NCBI GenBank assembly: GCA_029946065.1
Contig: JAQSDU010000014.1
Coordinates: forward strand, 179,160-243,159
Length of the DNA: 64,000 bases
Source of the DNA: Flavobacterium sp.
GTDB lineage: Bacteria; Bacteroidota; Bacteroidia; Flavobacteriales; Flavobacteriaceae
Direction: 5' to 3'
The notes beneath the pieces are model-generated. The model was not told the origin of the DNA, made no database searches, and was given only the letters and a program-made list of their open reading frames with translations. Positions 34,563 through 43,687 of the stretch are shown here, piece after piece. Every line of letters starts with the position of its first letter. Position 1 is the stretch's first letter. The position numbers were made by a program, and so were the translations under genes.

Positions 34563-35951
34563 ATGAAATACGATATCATTGTTTTAGGAAGTGGTCCCGG
34601 AGGTTATGTAACTGCCATCCGTGCATCGCAATTGGGCTTCAAAGTAGCTATTATCGAAAAAGAAAACTTAGGCGGCATTTGCCTGAACTGGGGTTGTATC
34701 CCAACGAAAGCGCTTCTAAAATCGGCGCAGGTTTTTGACTACCTGAAACATGCAGCAGATTACGGACTCACGATTTCTGAATTCGACAAAGATTTTACTG
34801 CTGTCGTACAACGTTCTAGAAATGTTGCCGACGGCATGAGCAAAGGGGTACAATTCCTAATGAAAAAAAATAAAATTGATGTCATCGACGGTTTCGGAAA
34901 AATCAAACCGGGCAAAAAAGTCGATGTGACAGATAAAGACAATAAAGTTACCGAATATGAGGCTGATCACATCATCATTGCTACAGGTGCACGTTCTCGT
35001 GAATTGCCTAACTTGCCACAAGATGGTAAAAAAGTAATCGGATACCGTCAGGCAATGACGCTACCAGAACAGCCAAAATCGATGATCGTTGTTGGTTCAG
35101 GTGCTATTGGCGTTGAGTTTGCGCATTTTTATAATTCTATGGGAACAGATGTTACCATTGTTGAATTTATGCCCAACATCGTTCCTGTTGAAGACGAAGA
35201 TATTTCGAAACAAATGGAACGTTCGATGAAGAAAGCTGGCGTAAAAATTATGACCAATTCTTCTGTAGAAAAAATCGACACTTCCGGAAATGGCGTAAAA
35301 GCAACTGTTAAAACAGCTAAAGGCGAAGAAATTCTTGAGGCTGACATCGTACTTTCGGCAGTCGGAATCAAATCAAATATCGAAAATATCGGATTGGAAG
35401 AAGTGGGTATTGCTACTGACCGTGATAAAATCCTCGTGAATTCTTGGTACCAAACCAACGTTCCGGGTTATTATGCTATTGGCGATGTAGTGCCCGGTCA
35501 AGCTTTAGCGCATGTCGCTTCTGCAGAAGGCATTACCTGCGTGGAAAAAATCGCCGGGTTGCACGTTGATCCGATTGATTATGGTAACGTTCCGGGTTGT
35601 ACTTATGCTACCCCTGAAATCGCTTCTGTCGGCATGACCGAAAAACAAGCGAAAGAAAAAGGATACGAACTGAAAATTGGTAAATTCCCATTCTCTGCTT
35701 CCGGAAAAGCAAAAGCTGCAGGAACACCAGACGGTTTTGTAAAAGTAATCTTCGATGCCAAATATGGAGAATGGTTAGGCTGTCACATGATTGGTGCCGG
35801 CGTAACCGATATGATCGCAGAAGCTGTTGTAGGCAGAAAATTAGAAACTACAGGCCACGAGATACTGAAATCTATCCACCCGCATCCAACGATGAGTGAA
35901 GCAGTGATGGAAGCTGTTGCTGATGCTTATGGCGAGGTGATTCACTTATAA
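34563..35951 (+). CDS. lpdA: Dihydrolipoyl dehydrogenase (E3)
   Basis: The 462-residue flavoprotein has the FAD motif [17 protein letters not shown], the redox disulfide Cys40-Cys45 in [16 protein letters not shown], the NAD motif [17 protein letters not shown], and the C-terminal [13 protein letters not shown] in which His441 and Glu446 form the active-site dyad. It reoxidises lipoamide in pyruvate and 2-oxoglutarate dehydrogenase complexes. No E1 or E2 gene is nearby, so it is a stand-alone E3 serving distant complexes. A strong terminator follows. Confidence 0.96.
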   Translation: MKYDIIVLGSGPGGYVTAIRASQLGFKVAIIEKENLGGICLNWGCIPTKALLKSAQVFDYLKHAADYGLTISEFDKDFTAVVQRSRNVADGMSKGVQFLMKKNKIDVIDGFGKIKPGKKVDVTDKDNKVTEYEADHIIIATGARSRELPNLPQDGKKVIGYRQAMTLPEQPKSMIVVGSGAIGVEFAHFYNSMGTDVTIVEFMPNIVPVEDEDISKQMERSMKKAGVKIMTNSSVEKIDTSGNGVKATVKTAKGEEILEADIVLSAVGIKSNIENIGLEEVGIATDRDKILVNSWYQTNVPGYYAIGDVVPGQALAHVASAEGITCVEKIAGLHVDPIDYGNVPGCTYATPEIASVGMTEKQAKEKGYELKIGKFPFSASGKAKAAGTPDGFVKVIFDAKYGEWLGCHMIGAGVTDMIAEAVVGRKLETTGHEILKSIHPHPTMSEAVMEAVADAYGEVIHL

Positions 35952-35997
35952 AAAGGACTTTAAACAATTTTTTAGTGCTAAATATTCCTAAAAATTG

Positions 35998-36034
35998 AAA
36001 AATCCGTTTTGCAAATGCAGAACGGATTTTTTTG
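35998..36034 (+). terminator. Intrinsic terminator after lpdA
   Basis: AAATCCGTT-TGC and GCA-AACGGATTT form a long stem around AAAT, then seven T residues. Confidence 0.9.
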
Positions 36035-36083
36035 TGAAGTGAAGGATAATTTTGTTAAAAACTACCTAAATATTTGTTAAGCC

Positions 36084-36099
36084 ACGATAAAATTATCGT
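36084..36099. promoter_or_regulatory. Palindrome ACGATAA-AA-TTATCGT with a third half-site
   Basis: A perfect 7-bp dyad is followed ten bases later by GCGATAATTG, which repeats a half-site. It lies 170 bp before the small secreted protein gene and may bind a regulator. Confidence 0.3.
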
Positions 36100-36271
36100 T
36101 GATGTGCGATAATTGCCGCTTAATTACATCTTTCAGTCAATTCTTTTTAAAAACCACTGCACAGACGGCAAAAGCATCTATAAAACTGGTTTTTTTTTGT
36201 GTAAATTGCGACTCCCCAAGCCAACACTCAATTCCTGAAATTCATTTAAAACCACAAATACAGTACGTAGT

Positions 36272-36610
36272 ATGAAAAATTTGTCTTTACTATTACTCTT
36301 TTTTTCGGCTATATGTTTTTCGCAGCAAAGCTATAGTACGACCAAAATTTCACAATTGCTGAGGCCTGACACGAGCATTTCATCCATCACGATTGTCACC
36401 AAGGTCTTTGCAAAACAGAGCGACAATGAAACCTGGGATAAAATATATGAATCTGAAGTAGCGGTCGCGAGAAATAAAAATGCAAAAAAAGCAAAACTGG
36501 CAGAATATAAAAAAGCAGCGTTGCATGTTGATAACTTGCTGCATCCAAAAGTTGATCCTGCTGGCAATCCGCAGCCTATAGATATGTCGACAGAAAGTAT
36601 CCCAAGATAA
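36272..36610 (+). CDS. Small secreted protein of unknown function
   Basis: The 112-residue product has a signal peptide (LLLLFFSAICFSQ) and a short mature part with a Lys/Ala-rich helix (VARNKNAKKAKLAEYKKAAL) and a Pro-rich end (HPKVDPAGNPQP). I recognise no domain. It has its own terminator and no co-oriented neighbour within 300 bp. Confidence 0.65.
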   Translation: MKNLSLLLLFFSAICFSQQSYSTTKISQLLRPDTSISSITIVTKVFAKQSDNETWDKIYESEVAVARNKNAKKAKLAEYKKAALHVDNLLHPKVDPAGNPQPIDMSTESIPR

Positions 36611-36620
36611 TTTCAATAAA

Positions 36621-36647
36621 AAAGCCCGTAATTTGATTACGGGCTTT
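36621..36647. terminator. Bidirectional intrinsic terminator
   Basis: AAAGCCCGTAAT and ATTACGGGCTTT form a perfect 12-bp stem with loop TTG between the convergent genes. Confidence 0.9.
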
Positions 36648-36663
36648 CATTTTATATTAAAAA

Positions 36664-37527
36664 TTAGTTCAGTAAATCTTGTAGCCCAAACGCCGACACG
36701 AAATTCTTATACTGAACGGCAACATTAGCATTGGCTTCATTGGCGAAATCACCTGTAAGTGCATCAACAACAGTACGAAGCGGTCTTTTTCCTTTTGGCA
36801 ATTCGACTAAATTCAATACTGCATCGGCCACGTTTTGTGGATTTGGTTTCGCATTTTCGAAGAACTCCCCTATTCCAGCACCAATTTTTTCTGGAATTTG
36901 AGCCAGTTCGCCGTAACCTGCGTTAATTGTGGTATCAGAACCATATTCTGAATTTCCAAAAATATCAGTAGGAAATGCACCCGGTTGTACAATTGCAACA
37001 TCAATTCCCAATTGTCTTACTTCATAATGCAAGCCTTCGCTAAGGCCTTCTACGGCAAATTTAGCCGAATTGTAGAACGTCATAAATGGCGATGAAAATC
37101 TACCCAAAACACTCGAAGTGTTAATGATCAAACCTTCACCTTGTTCGCGCATTTGTGGCAAAACCGCTTTGATGGTACGCCATGTGGCTTTAAAATGCAC
37201 GTCAAACAATTTGTCGATATCTCCTTCTGTAAAAGTTTCAGCGATGCCGCCCATGAAGTTCCCTGCATTGTTGACCAAAACGTCAATTCTGTTTTCCTTG
37301 CTGATAATTGCGCTAACTACTGACTTTACAGATTCGGCACTTGAAAGTTCCAATTCAACGACGTTAACGTTTTCTAATTGGCTTAATTCCTCGGCTTTTG
37401 CTTTGTTTTTACCGTTGGTATTTCGCATTGCAGCATATACTGTATGCCCTGCTTTTGATAATGTTTGTGCATGCAACCACCCGAATCCACTGTTAGTTCC
37501 AGTGATTAAAATTACTTTTTTGCTCAT
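36664..37527 (-). CDS. Short-chain dehydrogenase/reductase
   Basis: The 287-residue classical SDR has the cofactor motif ITGTNSGFGWLHAQ (TGxxxGxG), the NNAG motif at about 86-89, and the catalytic Ser138/139, Tyr152 and Lys156 in NTSSVLG and FYNSAKFAVEG. The substrate is unknown. It is divergent from an HxlR-type regulator across a 158-bp gap, a common pairing in which the regulator controls the reductase in response to reactive aldehydes or quinones; here that control is inferred. Confidence 0.92.
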   Translation of the reverse strand: MSKKVILITGTNSGFGWLHAQTLSKAGHTVYAAMRNTNGKNKAKAEELSQLENVNVVELELSSAESVKSVVSAIISKENRIDVLVNNAGNFMGGIAETFTEGDIDKLFDVHFKATWRTIKAVLPQMREQGEGLIINTSSVLGRFSSPFMTFYNSAKFAVEGLSEGLHYEVRQLGIDVAIVQPGAFPTDIFGNSEYGSDTTINAGYGELAQIPEKIGAGIGEFFENAKPNPQNVADAVLNLVELPKGKRPLRTVVDALTGDFANEANANVAVQYKNFVSAFGLQDLLN

Positions 37528-37685
37528 TTTAATAATAGTTAATGGTTAAAAAAATTTAGGCAATTTTGCCTTATTTTGAATAAAAATTAGTTTACAAAAG
37601 TTTTTTAGTTACTTTTGGGTACCGCAAAGGAAAAACGAAAAAATTTAACCCACAAGAAGGCACCAGCCGGAAACACAGTTACCAA

Positions 37686-38093
37686 ATGGAAACGATTACA
37701 GCATTTACAGCACATGAAACCGAAAAAAAAATTTCAGATTTTTTTGACATTAAGGAAACAGCGTCGGCACTTTGCCCTGTAAAGGACGTTCTAAGCACAG
37801 TAGGCGACAAATGGTCGGTGTTTGTTATGGTAACTTTAGGCAAAAATAAAACGATGCGTTTCAATGAACTGAAGCATGCGATTGGCGGAATTTCACAAAA
37901 GATGCTAACGGTTACCTTGCGCGAAATGGAATCATTTGGTCTTTTAAGCCGGGAAATTTTCCCACAAATTCCACCAAAAGTAGAATATACGATTACGCCA
38001 ATGGGCGAAGAATTTTTGCGGCACTTGGTTGTGATGCTGGAATGGGCTTGTGCAAATTCTGGGAAGATTGCGGAAAACAGAAAGAAACAATAA
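37686..38093 (+). CDS. HxlR-family transcriptional regulator
   Basis: The 135-residue winged-helix protein has Cys30 in ALCPVKDVLSTVGDKWSVFV, the HxlR redox-sensing position, then FNELKHAIGGISQKMLTVTLREME as the recognition part. Regulators of this type, such as HypR and QorR, sense electrophiles by that Cys. It is divergent from the SDR gene, its probable target. Confidence 0.92.
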   Translation: METITAFTAHETEKKISDFFDIKETASALCPVKDVLSTVGDKWSVFVMVTLGKNKTMRFNELKHAIGGISQKMLTVTLREMESFGLLSREIFPQIPPKVEYTITPMGEEFLRHLVVMLEWACANSGKIAENRKKQ

Positions 38094-38352
38094 GTGGCCT
38101 ACAAAACTCAAAAGTCAAATTCCATCAACCAATACTTAGCAAACCAACTACAACGTTTGCATTTTTGTTAAAACCCAAAATCCAAATCATAGTTTACTTT
38201 AACAAAAATCAAGTCACTTAATGACAATTTAAGGTTTTAGATTTGATACTTTTTCACAAAAAATAAGTAGGATTATTCAAACGTTAATTATTTAAGTTTC
38301 TTGTTATCATACCCAAAATTTGCAGTAATTTTACTGTCTAATCTATAAAAAA

Positions 38353-40281
38353 ATGATAACAATTTTAACTGATTACTGGTGGGTTTTAGTCATCCTAGTA
38401 AGTATTTTATTTTACAAATTCGTATTGCGTGTTTTCTTCGGGATGGTCATCGTTCCGGAAGACAAAATTGGTCTTGTGACCAAAAAATTCGTGCTCTTCG
38501 GTGCCGGAAGATCTTTACCAGACGGTAGGATTATCGCCACAAAAGGCGAAGCTGGTTACCAAGCTAAAACACTTGCACCAGGTTTGTACTGGACGATGTG
38601 GATTTGGCAATATTCTGTTGACATGAATTCCTTTACCATCATTCCGGAAGGGAAAATTGGATTGATTCTGAGTAAAGACGGACAAGAAATCCCAACCGGA
38701 CGTATTCTTGCACGCAAAGTGTTGTCCGACAATTTTCAGGATGCTACAGCGTTCCTTGACAACGGCGGACAAAAAGGACGACAAACCGCATTTATTACCA
38801 CTGGTTCTTACCGTATCAATACGTTCTTATTCGAAATTATTATTGTCGATCAGATCAAGATTTTTGAAAACATGATCGGTATAGTAACCGCTCTTGATGG
38901 AGAACCTATTCCACAAGGACAAATTGCCGGTAAGAATGTTGAAGGACATAATAATTTCCAAGATGTCGACTTTTTCCTGAACAATGGTGGAAACCGTGGA
39001 TTGCAGCCACAAGTAATGCTGGCAGGTTCCTATTACATCAACACCTGGGCAATACAAATCGAGCAGAACCCGATGACGGATGTGCCAATTGGTTATGTTG
39101 GCGTTGTAATTTCTTACATTGGAGAAGACGGTATGGATGTTACCGGAGAGCACTTCAAACATGGAAATATCGTTACAAAAGGACAGCGTGGTGTCTGGAT
39201 GGAGCCACTTGGACCCGGAAAATATGCCCTTAACAAATACACGACAAAATTAGAGCCAGTTCCAACAACAAACTTAGTGCTCAACTGGGCAGATGCCCGC
39301 AGCGAAGCACACAACCTGGATCATAATTTATCAACAATTACCGTGCGTTCCAAAGATGGTTTCCCTTTTAACCTCGATGTTTCGCAAATCATTCACGTTC
39401 CCGCCAACGAAGCGCCTAAAGTGATTGCGCGTTTCGGAAGCATGACCAACTTGGTTTCTCAAGTTTTGGAACCAACCATCGGTAACTATTTCAGAAACTC
39501 GGCACAAGAAAGCGATGTGATTTCGTTCTTGAGTACCAGAAAAGAACGCCAAGAATCGGCTAAAAACCATATCAAAGTGGTGTTGGATGAATATAATGTA
39601 AATGCTGTCGATACCTTGATTGGTGATATCGTTCCACCGGATTCATTGATGAAAACCTTAACCGACCGGAAACTTGCCGAAGAGGAACAAAAAACCTATC
39701 AAACCCAGAAAATGGCACAGGAACAACGCCAAGGAATGGAAAAAGAGACCGCTATTGCCGACATGCAGAAAGAAATCGTACGCGCTTCTCAAAGTGTTGA
39801 AATCGCACAACGAACCGCAGATGCAACGGTGAAAAAAGCAGAAGGTGACGCAACAAGTTTAAAACTGAATGTCAACGCAGAAGCAGAAGCAACAAAAATG
39901 CGCGCCAATGCAGAAGCAGAAGCAACAAAAGCAAGAGCCGGCGCACAAGCAGAAGCCACAAAATTGACAGCAAGCGCCGAAGCAGAAAGAATTTCCAAAA
40001 CCGGTCTTGCAGAAGCTGAGAAAATCATGGCAATTGGTAAATCAACTGCAGAAGCTTATGAATTGCAGGTTTCGGCTATGGGTGGCGACAACTTTACCAA
40101 ATACAAAATCACCGAAGAAATCGGAAAAGGCAAAATCAAGGTTATTCCTGATGTGCTGATTACCGGAACTTCCGGAAGTGATGGTTCCATAAGCGGCCTT
40201 TTAGGTATGAAACTCATGGAAATGATGGATACTAAGAACAGCGTAACGCCGAAAAAAGAAGATCCAAAAAAGGATAAATAA
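38353..40281 (+). CDS. Flotillin-like SPFH domain protein
   Basis: The 642-residue protein has one N-terminal membrane helix (about 8-33), then MVIVPEDKIGLVTKKF and a duplicated loop (NFQDATAFLDNGGQKGRQ / NFQDVDFFLNNGGNRGLQ), the SPFH domain (about 300-430, VRSKDGFPFNLDVSQIIHV), and a long coiled coil. The coil includes Ala/Glu repeats of EAEATK type at about 510-560. Such proteins assemble at the inner membrane and organise membrane domains. No NfeD partner gene is adjacent, in contrast to many bacterial flotillins. The duplicated N-terminal loop is unusual in length. Confidence 0.85.
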   Translation: MITILTDYWWVLVILVSILFYKFVLRVFFGMVIVPEDKIGLVTKKFVLFGAGRSLPDGRIIATKGEAGYQAKTLAPGLYWTMWIWQYSVDMNSFTIIPEGKIGLILSKDGQEIPTGRILARKVLSDNFQDATAFLDNGGQKGRQTAFITTGSYRINTFLFEIIIVDQIKIFENMIGIVTALDGEPIPQGQIAGKNVEGHNNFQDVDFFLNNGGNRGLQPQVMLAGSYYINTWAIQIEQNPMTDVPIGYVGVVISYIGEDGMDVTGEHFKHGNIVTKGQRGVWMEPLGPGKYALNKYTTKLEPVPTTNLVLNWADARSEAHNLDHNLSTITVRSKDGFPFNLDVSQIIHVPANEAPKVIARFGSMTNLVSQVLEPTIGNYFRNSAQESDVISFLSTRKERQESAKNHIKVVLDEYNVNAVDTLIGDIVPPDSLMKTLTDRKLAEEEQKTYQTQKMAQEQRQGMEKETAIADMQKEIVRASQSVEIAQRTADATVKKAEGDATSLKLNVNAEAEATKMRANAEAEATKARAGAQAEATKLTASAEAERISKTGLAEAEKIMAIGKSTAEAYELQVSAMGGDNFTKYKITEEIGKGKIKVIPDVLITGTSGSDGSISGLLGMKLMEMMDTKNSVTPKKEDPKKDK

Positions 40282-40292
40282 TTTTTTTTTAA

Positions 40293-40331
40293 TAAACCGC
40301 TCTAGACTATTTTAGAGCGGTTTTTTTTATG
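40293..40331 (+). terminator. Intrinsic terminator after the flotillin-like gene
   Basis: AAACCGCTCTA and TAGAGCGGTTT pair around a short A/T loop and are followed by a T-run. Confidence 0.9.
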
Positions 40332-40365
40332 GCTGCGCAAAGTGCGCTTATGAAACACCAGCAGT

Positions 40366-40402
40366 ATGAGTCACGAAGCAATCTGTTGCGGCTGATGTGA
40401 GA
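40366..40402 (+). repeat. Degenerate copy of the GTCATTGCGAGG repeat family
   Basis: The text ATGAGTCACGAAGCAATCTG followed by TTGCGGCTGA matches the left part of the element at 62178 with changes at its start. Confidence 0.5.
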
Positions 40403-40410
40403 TAATAGAT

Positions 40411-40446
40411 GACTCCCGTTTCATTGGAAACGGGAGTCTTTTTATA
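40411..40446 (+). terminator. Terminator-like hairpin
   Basis: GACTCCCGTTTC and GAAACGGGAGTC form a perfect 12-bp stem around ATTG and end in TTTTTAT. No gene ends just upstream on the + strand except the flotillin gene, whose own terminator lies before it, so it may belong to a lost gene. Confidence 0.65.
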
Positions 40447-40562
40447 AGACGTTAGCCGCAGTCTGGCCTCTGCTATCGCAATTTTTAATTCTCACTTCTC
40501 AACACTTCCAAACCAAATTCGCCATAATTCCTTACCTTTAAATCATCATAAAAAGACTTCCC

Positions 40563-40874
40563 ATGGATAAAGTAAATATGACCAGCCTTGTCACGGTAAT
40601 GGCGGCTGTAGAAAAAATGGGGTTTACCTCACAGTTTGAGGTAAATGCCTATGGATTGTATTCTTTTAAAAGCGAGCAGACTTTTAATCCCGAAGAGATT
40701 AAGATCGAGCACTTTTATCGCTTTGAGGGGGAATCCAACCCGGATGATAGCGCAATCTTATATGCGATTGTCACCGACAGCGGCGAAAAAGGAACCCTCG
40801 TTGATGGCTACGGCACACAAGCAGATGCGGCAACCGGCGCATTTATCAAAAGGGTGCAGGACATTAATAAGTAG
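40563..40874 (+). CDS. Small conserved protein of unknown function, paralogue of 7437-7787
   Basis: The 103-residue protein shares the blocks FYRFEGESNPDDSAILYAI and GTLVDGYGTQADAATGAFI with the product of 7437-7787. It has no leader or membrane helix. Its N-terminal coding part contains a perfect 9-bp inverted repeat (40623-40645, TTTACCTCA / TGAGGTAAA). Function is unknown; the PRPP synthetase label given to such proteins seems unfounded at this size. Confidence 0.75.
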   Translation: MDKVNMTSLVTVMAAVEKMGFTSQFEVNAYGLYSFKSEQTFNPEEIKIEHFYRFEGESNPDDSAILYAIVTDSGEKGTLVDGYGTQADAATGAFIKRVQDINK

Positions 40875-40962
40875 CGACGGAGTTCACGAGATCGTATATG
40901 ACAATGGCAGTTCGCACTTATGTGTGCGGACTGCCGTTATGTTAAGAGCTGCTACCAACGTC

Positions 40963-41247
40963 TTATAAAAAATAATTAAGTACCGAAAGTACACCGCAGA
41001 CCGTCAACCCAAGGACCAAAAGGTTAAAGACCATTTTGTGTGGCTGTACCGAAATCACCGAACCATTAAAGGCCAAGCATACTGACACCACCAAAAACAA
41101 CTGCACCATCTGCAACACTCCCGTACCGTTACTAAGGATTGCCATTGCAGTCACCCCGCCCATGCAGCTTTGCACCAATATGCCGAGGGAACAGCTTCCT
41201 AAAAATCCTTTTTCGAACTGATTGTAAACATTTTCATATGTATTCAT
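40963..41247 (-). CDS. Small membrane protein of unknown function
   Basis: The 94-residue protein has three hydrophobic segments (LGILVQSCMGGVTAMAIL, MVQLFLVVSVCLAFNGSV, MVFNLLVLGLTVCGVLSVL) after a polar N-terminus MNTYENVYNQFEKG. The start follows a Bacteroidota-like A/T-rich leader. The even spacing of helices and the Gly/Cys-rich first helix argue for a real gene. No family is recognised. Confidence 0.6.
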   Translation of the reverse strand: MNTYENVYNQFEKGFLGSCSLGILVQSCMGGVTAMAILSNGTGVLQMVQLFLVVSVCLAFNGSVISVQPHKMVFNLLVLGLTVCGVLSVLNYFL

Positions 41248-41469
41248 GATTCCTTATATTTTAAATTATAAGGTAAAATTACGGCAGGTGAATTGGGGAA
41301 AAAATGATATTTATCATGTTAGGGACTGGGTGCTGGCCACATGCACGTTAGTTCGATTTCAAGAAAAATGCGCCAGCTTTTTTATTGAAATTGTATCGAG
41401 AACGTTGTGTACCATAAAGTTTCCAATCGAAAATTCAGCAAAGCTAAAAAACATGCAGCCACTGAAAAA

Positions 41470-41485
41470 CAGGTATATATACCTA
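41470..41485. promoter_or_regulatory. Palindrome A: CAGGTATATATACCTA, upstream of patatin 1
   Basis: A 14-bp perfect dyad AGGTATATATACCT lies 50 bp before the patatin-like gene. The same palindrome occurs at 48423 and 49792, ahead of other accessory genes. Likely an operator. Confidence 0.55.
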
Positions 41486-41534
41486 TATATAATAACCCAT
41501 AATTCAATAATTTTAGCAAATAAAATCTATTATT

Positions 41535-43472
41535 ATGCCAATCCCGACCGCATCAGGGCTTTCCGACAGTCCGCCGCTACAAGACTTCACCACACCGTTT
41601 GAACATATTGCACTGGCCTTTTCAGGCGGCGGCTTCAGGGCCGGCGCATTTGGCTTGGGCGTATTGTCCTATTTCAATGAAGCGCAGCTTACACAGGAGC
41701 AGCAGCCGTTACTCAAGAAAGTTACCTATATGTCCTCTACTTCCGGGGGCACGATAACCGCCGCAATGTATGCGCTCTACGATTCAGCAGGACGGTCGTT
41801 CGGAGATTTTTACAAAGCCCTTTATGAGAACCTCGAGAGCGATAAGCTGCTCAACCGCGTGTTCGCAATCCTCAACGACAGTGCTGTCTGGAAAAAATAT
41901 CCGCACAAAACGCGCAATATCATCAATGCATTTGCAATTACCTACGACGAGATGCTGTTTGACCATGCCACGGTCGGCGACCTGAAGCACAAGCAACTGT
42001 CGCACCTTGAGGAAGTATGCTTTAATACGACAGAGTTCTACCGCGGCCTGCTGTACCGCCAGGCGATTAAGATCAGCCCCGATGTCGATGCCGATAATGA
42101 TTATAGTTTCCTGTTCGGGAATTACATCATCAACATGAACCAGACCGAAGCAGAGCAGCTCCGGCTGGCCGACCTCCTCGCAGCCTCGTCCTGTTTCCCG
42201 GCGGGCTTTGAGCCAATCATATTCCCGGATGACTTCCGTACCGGTCCGGATTTACTGCCTTCGCTGCACATCGAACTTCAGGAAGACAGTATTACCGAGC
42301 TTACTTTGCTATATGGTGAAAGCGAGGTCAAAAAACTACAAGCACACGATCCTCCACTCGAGATCTTCCAAATTGCGGCAGCACTCAAAGGAGTACCCTT
42401 CCGCAAGGAATTGAAAATCGGTATGATGGATGGCGGCATCACCGACAACCAAGGTATCGAAAGCGTTATCCGTGCCAATGAGCGCAGACTGATGGGGCAA
42501 ACGGCTTTTAAGCCTTTCGACCTGATGCTGATCAACGATGTTGGAAGCCCTTATATGGATCCCTACCAATTGCCGGAATCAGATAAGATGAAGCCCGGTT
42601 GGGAGCACCTCAATGTCCGGAATATCTTTATTGCCGCTTCTATTATAGTATTACTAAGTATCTGGGGCCTTATTGCCGGATTCAGATCTGTTACCGTTAC
42701 CGGAAAAATCATATTGGCTGTCAGCACTATAGCTTTTATGGCCTCAGCAATTGTAACAGGAACACTCCTGCGGGTTCGCAATAGCGTTACAGGTAAGATA
42801 CGCCAGGAGCGGGGTCTCAACCTGACCAAAACTTTCTCGGCCGAAGTGATCGAAAAGATGTTTGAATTCTTTAGCCGGACACCGCTAGGCGTAATCGCGA
42901 CGATGCTGAAACTGCGCGGCAATTCGGTACTGATCCTCAACAACGATGTATTTCTTAAAAGAGTACGGCAATTGCTCTACAAGCAGTTTTTCAGTATGCC
43001 GGGCAGGAAGCTGCGCGTCAAGGCCAACCATATCTATGACCTGAGCTTTACAAACGACATCAATGCCAAAAGATATAAAAACGAACAATCGGCGGCAATA
43101 CAGAAGCTGCAGGTAGTGGCCGAACAAGCATTTTGTATGGGCACCACCTTATGGTTCGACACCCAGAACATCGAGCAGCATACACTCGCTGCTATCATTG
43201 CCTGTGGGCAGTTTACGACCTGTTATAACCTGCTCGAATATACCAGGCGGTTGCAGGCCGACCCAGTATTCAATACCTTAACGCCTGAATACCAAAACCG
43301 CGTCACCACATTGCAGCAGCAATTTAGCGCCGATTATGAAAAGTTTAAGGACGACCCGTTCTGGCTCTACAACAACAGCGGTAAAGATTTCGGGATAACA
43401 GGCTTTAAACCGTGTGACATGAAAATGTTTCCGTTTCCAAAAGGCAACTTTGGGGGATTGAGGCGGGATTAG
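41535..43472 (+). CDS. Patatin-like phospholipase with internal membrane segment
   Basis: The 645-residue protein has the patatin oxyanion loop ALAFSGGGFRAGAFGLG (31-35), the nucleophile Ser70 in MSSTSGGTITAA, and the catalytic Asp in IGMMDGGITDNQGI, so the dyad is complete. After it come two hydrophobic stretches (FIAASIIVLLSIWGLIAGF and ILAVSTIAFMASAIVTGTLL) and about 230 further residues. Such a membrane hairpin inside a patatin is not usual. Codon use is GC-richer (GCG, CTG, CGC) than in flanking core genes, which suggests transfer. The substrate is presumably membrane lipid. A palindrome shared with the hsd operon lies in front; the gene could be a defence effector, but no sensor gene is attached. 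Confidence 0.85.
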   Translation: MPIPTASGLSDSPPLQDFTTPFEHIALAFSGGGFRAGAFGLGVLSYFNEAQLTQEQQPLLKKVTYMSSTSGGTITAAMYALYDSAGRSFGDFYKALYENLESDKLLNRVFAILNDSAVWKKYPHKTRNIINAFAITYDEMLFDHATVGDLKHKQLSHLEEVCFNTTEFYRGLLYRQAIKISPDVDADNDYSFLFGNYIINMNQTEAEQLRLADLLAASSCFPAGFEPIIFPDDFRTGPDLLPSLHIELQEDSITELTLLYGESEVKKLQAHDPPLEIFQIAAALKGVPFRKELKIGMMDGGITDNQGIESVIRANERRLMGQTAFKPFDLMLINDVGSPYMDPYQLPESDKMKPGWEHLNVRNIFIAASIIVLLSIWGLIAGFRSVTVTGKIILAVSTIAFMASAIVTGTLLRVRNSVTGKIRQERGLNLTKTFSAEVIEKMFEFFSRTPLGVIATMLKLRGNSVLILNNDVFLKRVRQLLYKQFFSMPGRKLRVKANHIYDLSFTNDINAKRYKNEQSAAIQKLQVVAEQAFCMGTTLWFDTQNIEQHTLAAIIACGQFTTCYNLLEYTRRLQADPVFNTLTPEYQNRVTTLQQQFSADYEKFKDDPFWLYNNSGKDFGITGFKPCDMKMFPFPKGNFGGLRRD

Positions 43473-43572
43473 AATGTTGGGCACACTAAAGTATAAATCC
43501 AACGCGCGTCAGTTTGGGTGATTTCACCAAACCTATGGAATAAAAGGCTGCAAGGCTGTAAAACTTAATTTA

Positions 43573-43636
43573 TTAGCCACGAAATTCACAAATTTCCACA
43601 AATTAATTCGTGAAAATTCGTGAAACTCGTGGCTAA
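43573..43636. repeat. TTAGCCACGA palindromic intergenic repeat
   Basis: TTAGCCACGAAATTCAC and GTGAAACTCGTGGCTAA are inverted copies with two mismatches; the middle repeats AATTCGTGAAAATTCGTG. It sits between convergent genes and may end both transcripts. Related text starts at 48074 and 48219. Confidence 0.65.
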
Positions 43637-43687
43637 TTTTTTAGAACCTGAAATACTGGCTCTTTCTTATCAATTGTTCTGAACCAT

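Larger units (their letters stand above)
35952..36271. other. Intergenic stretch of 320 bp after lpdA
   Basis: It holds the lpdA terminator (35998-36034) and a small palindrome (36084-36099). No reading frame is credible. Confidence 0.5.

Noticed and set aside
36664..37527. Specific substrate for the SDR enzyme
   Set aside because: Only cofactor and catalytic motifs can be read; neighbours give no pathway.
40411..40446. Hairpin as a regulatory RNA for the 40563 gene
   Set aside because: The perfect stem with a T-run reads best as a terminator, and it is more than 100 bp from the start codon.
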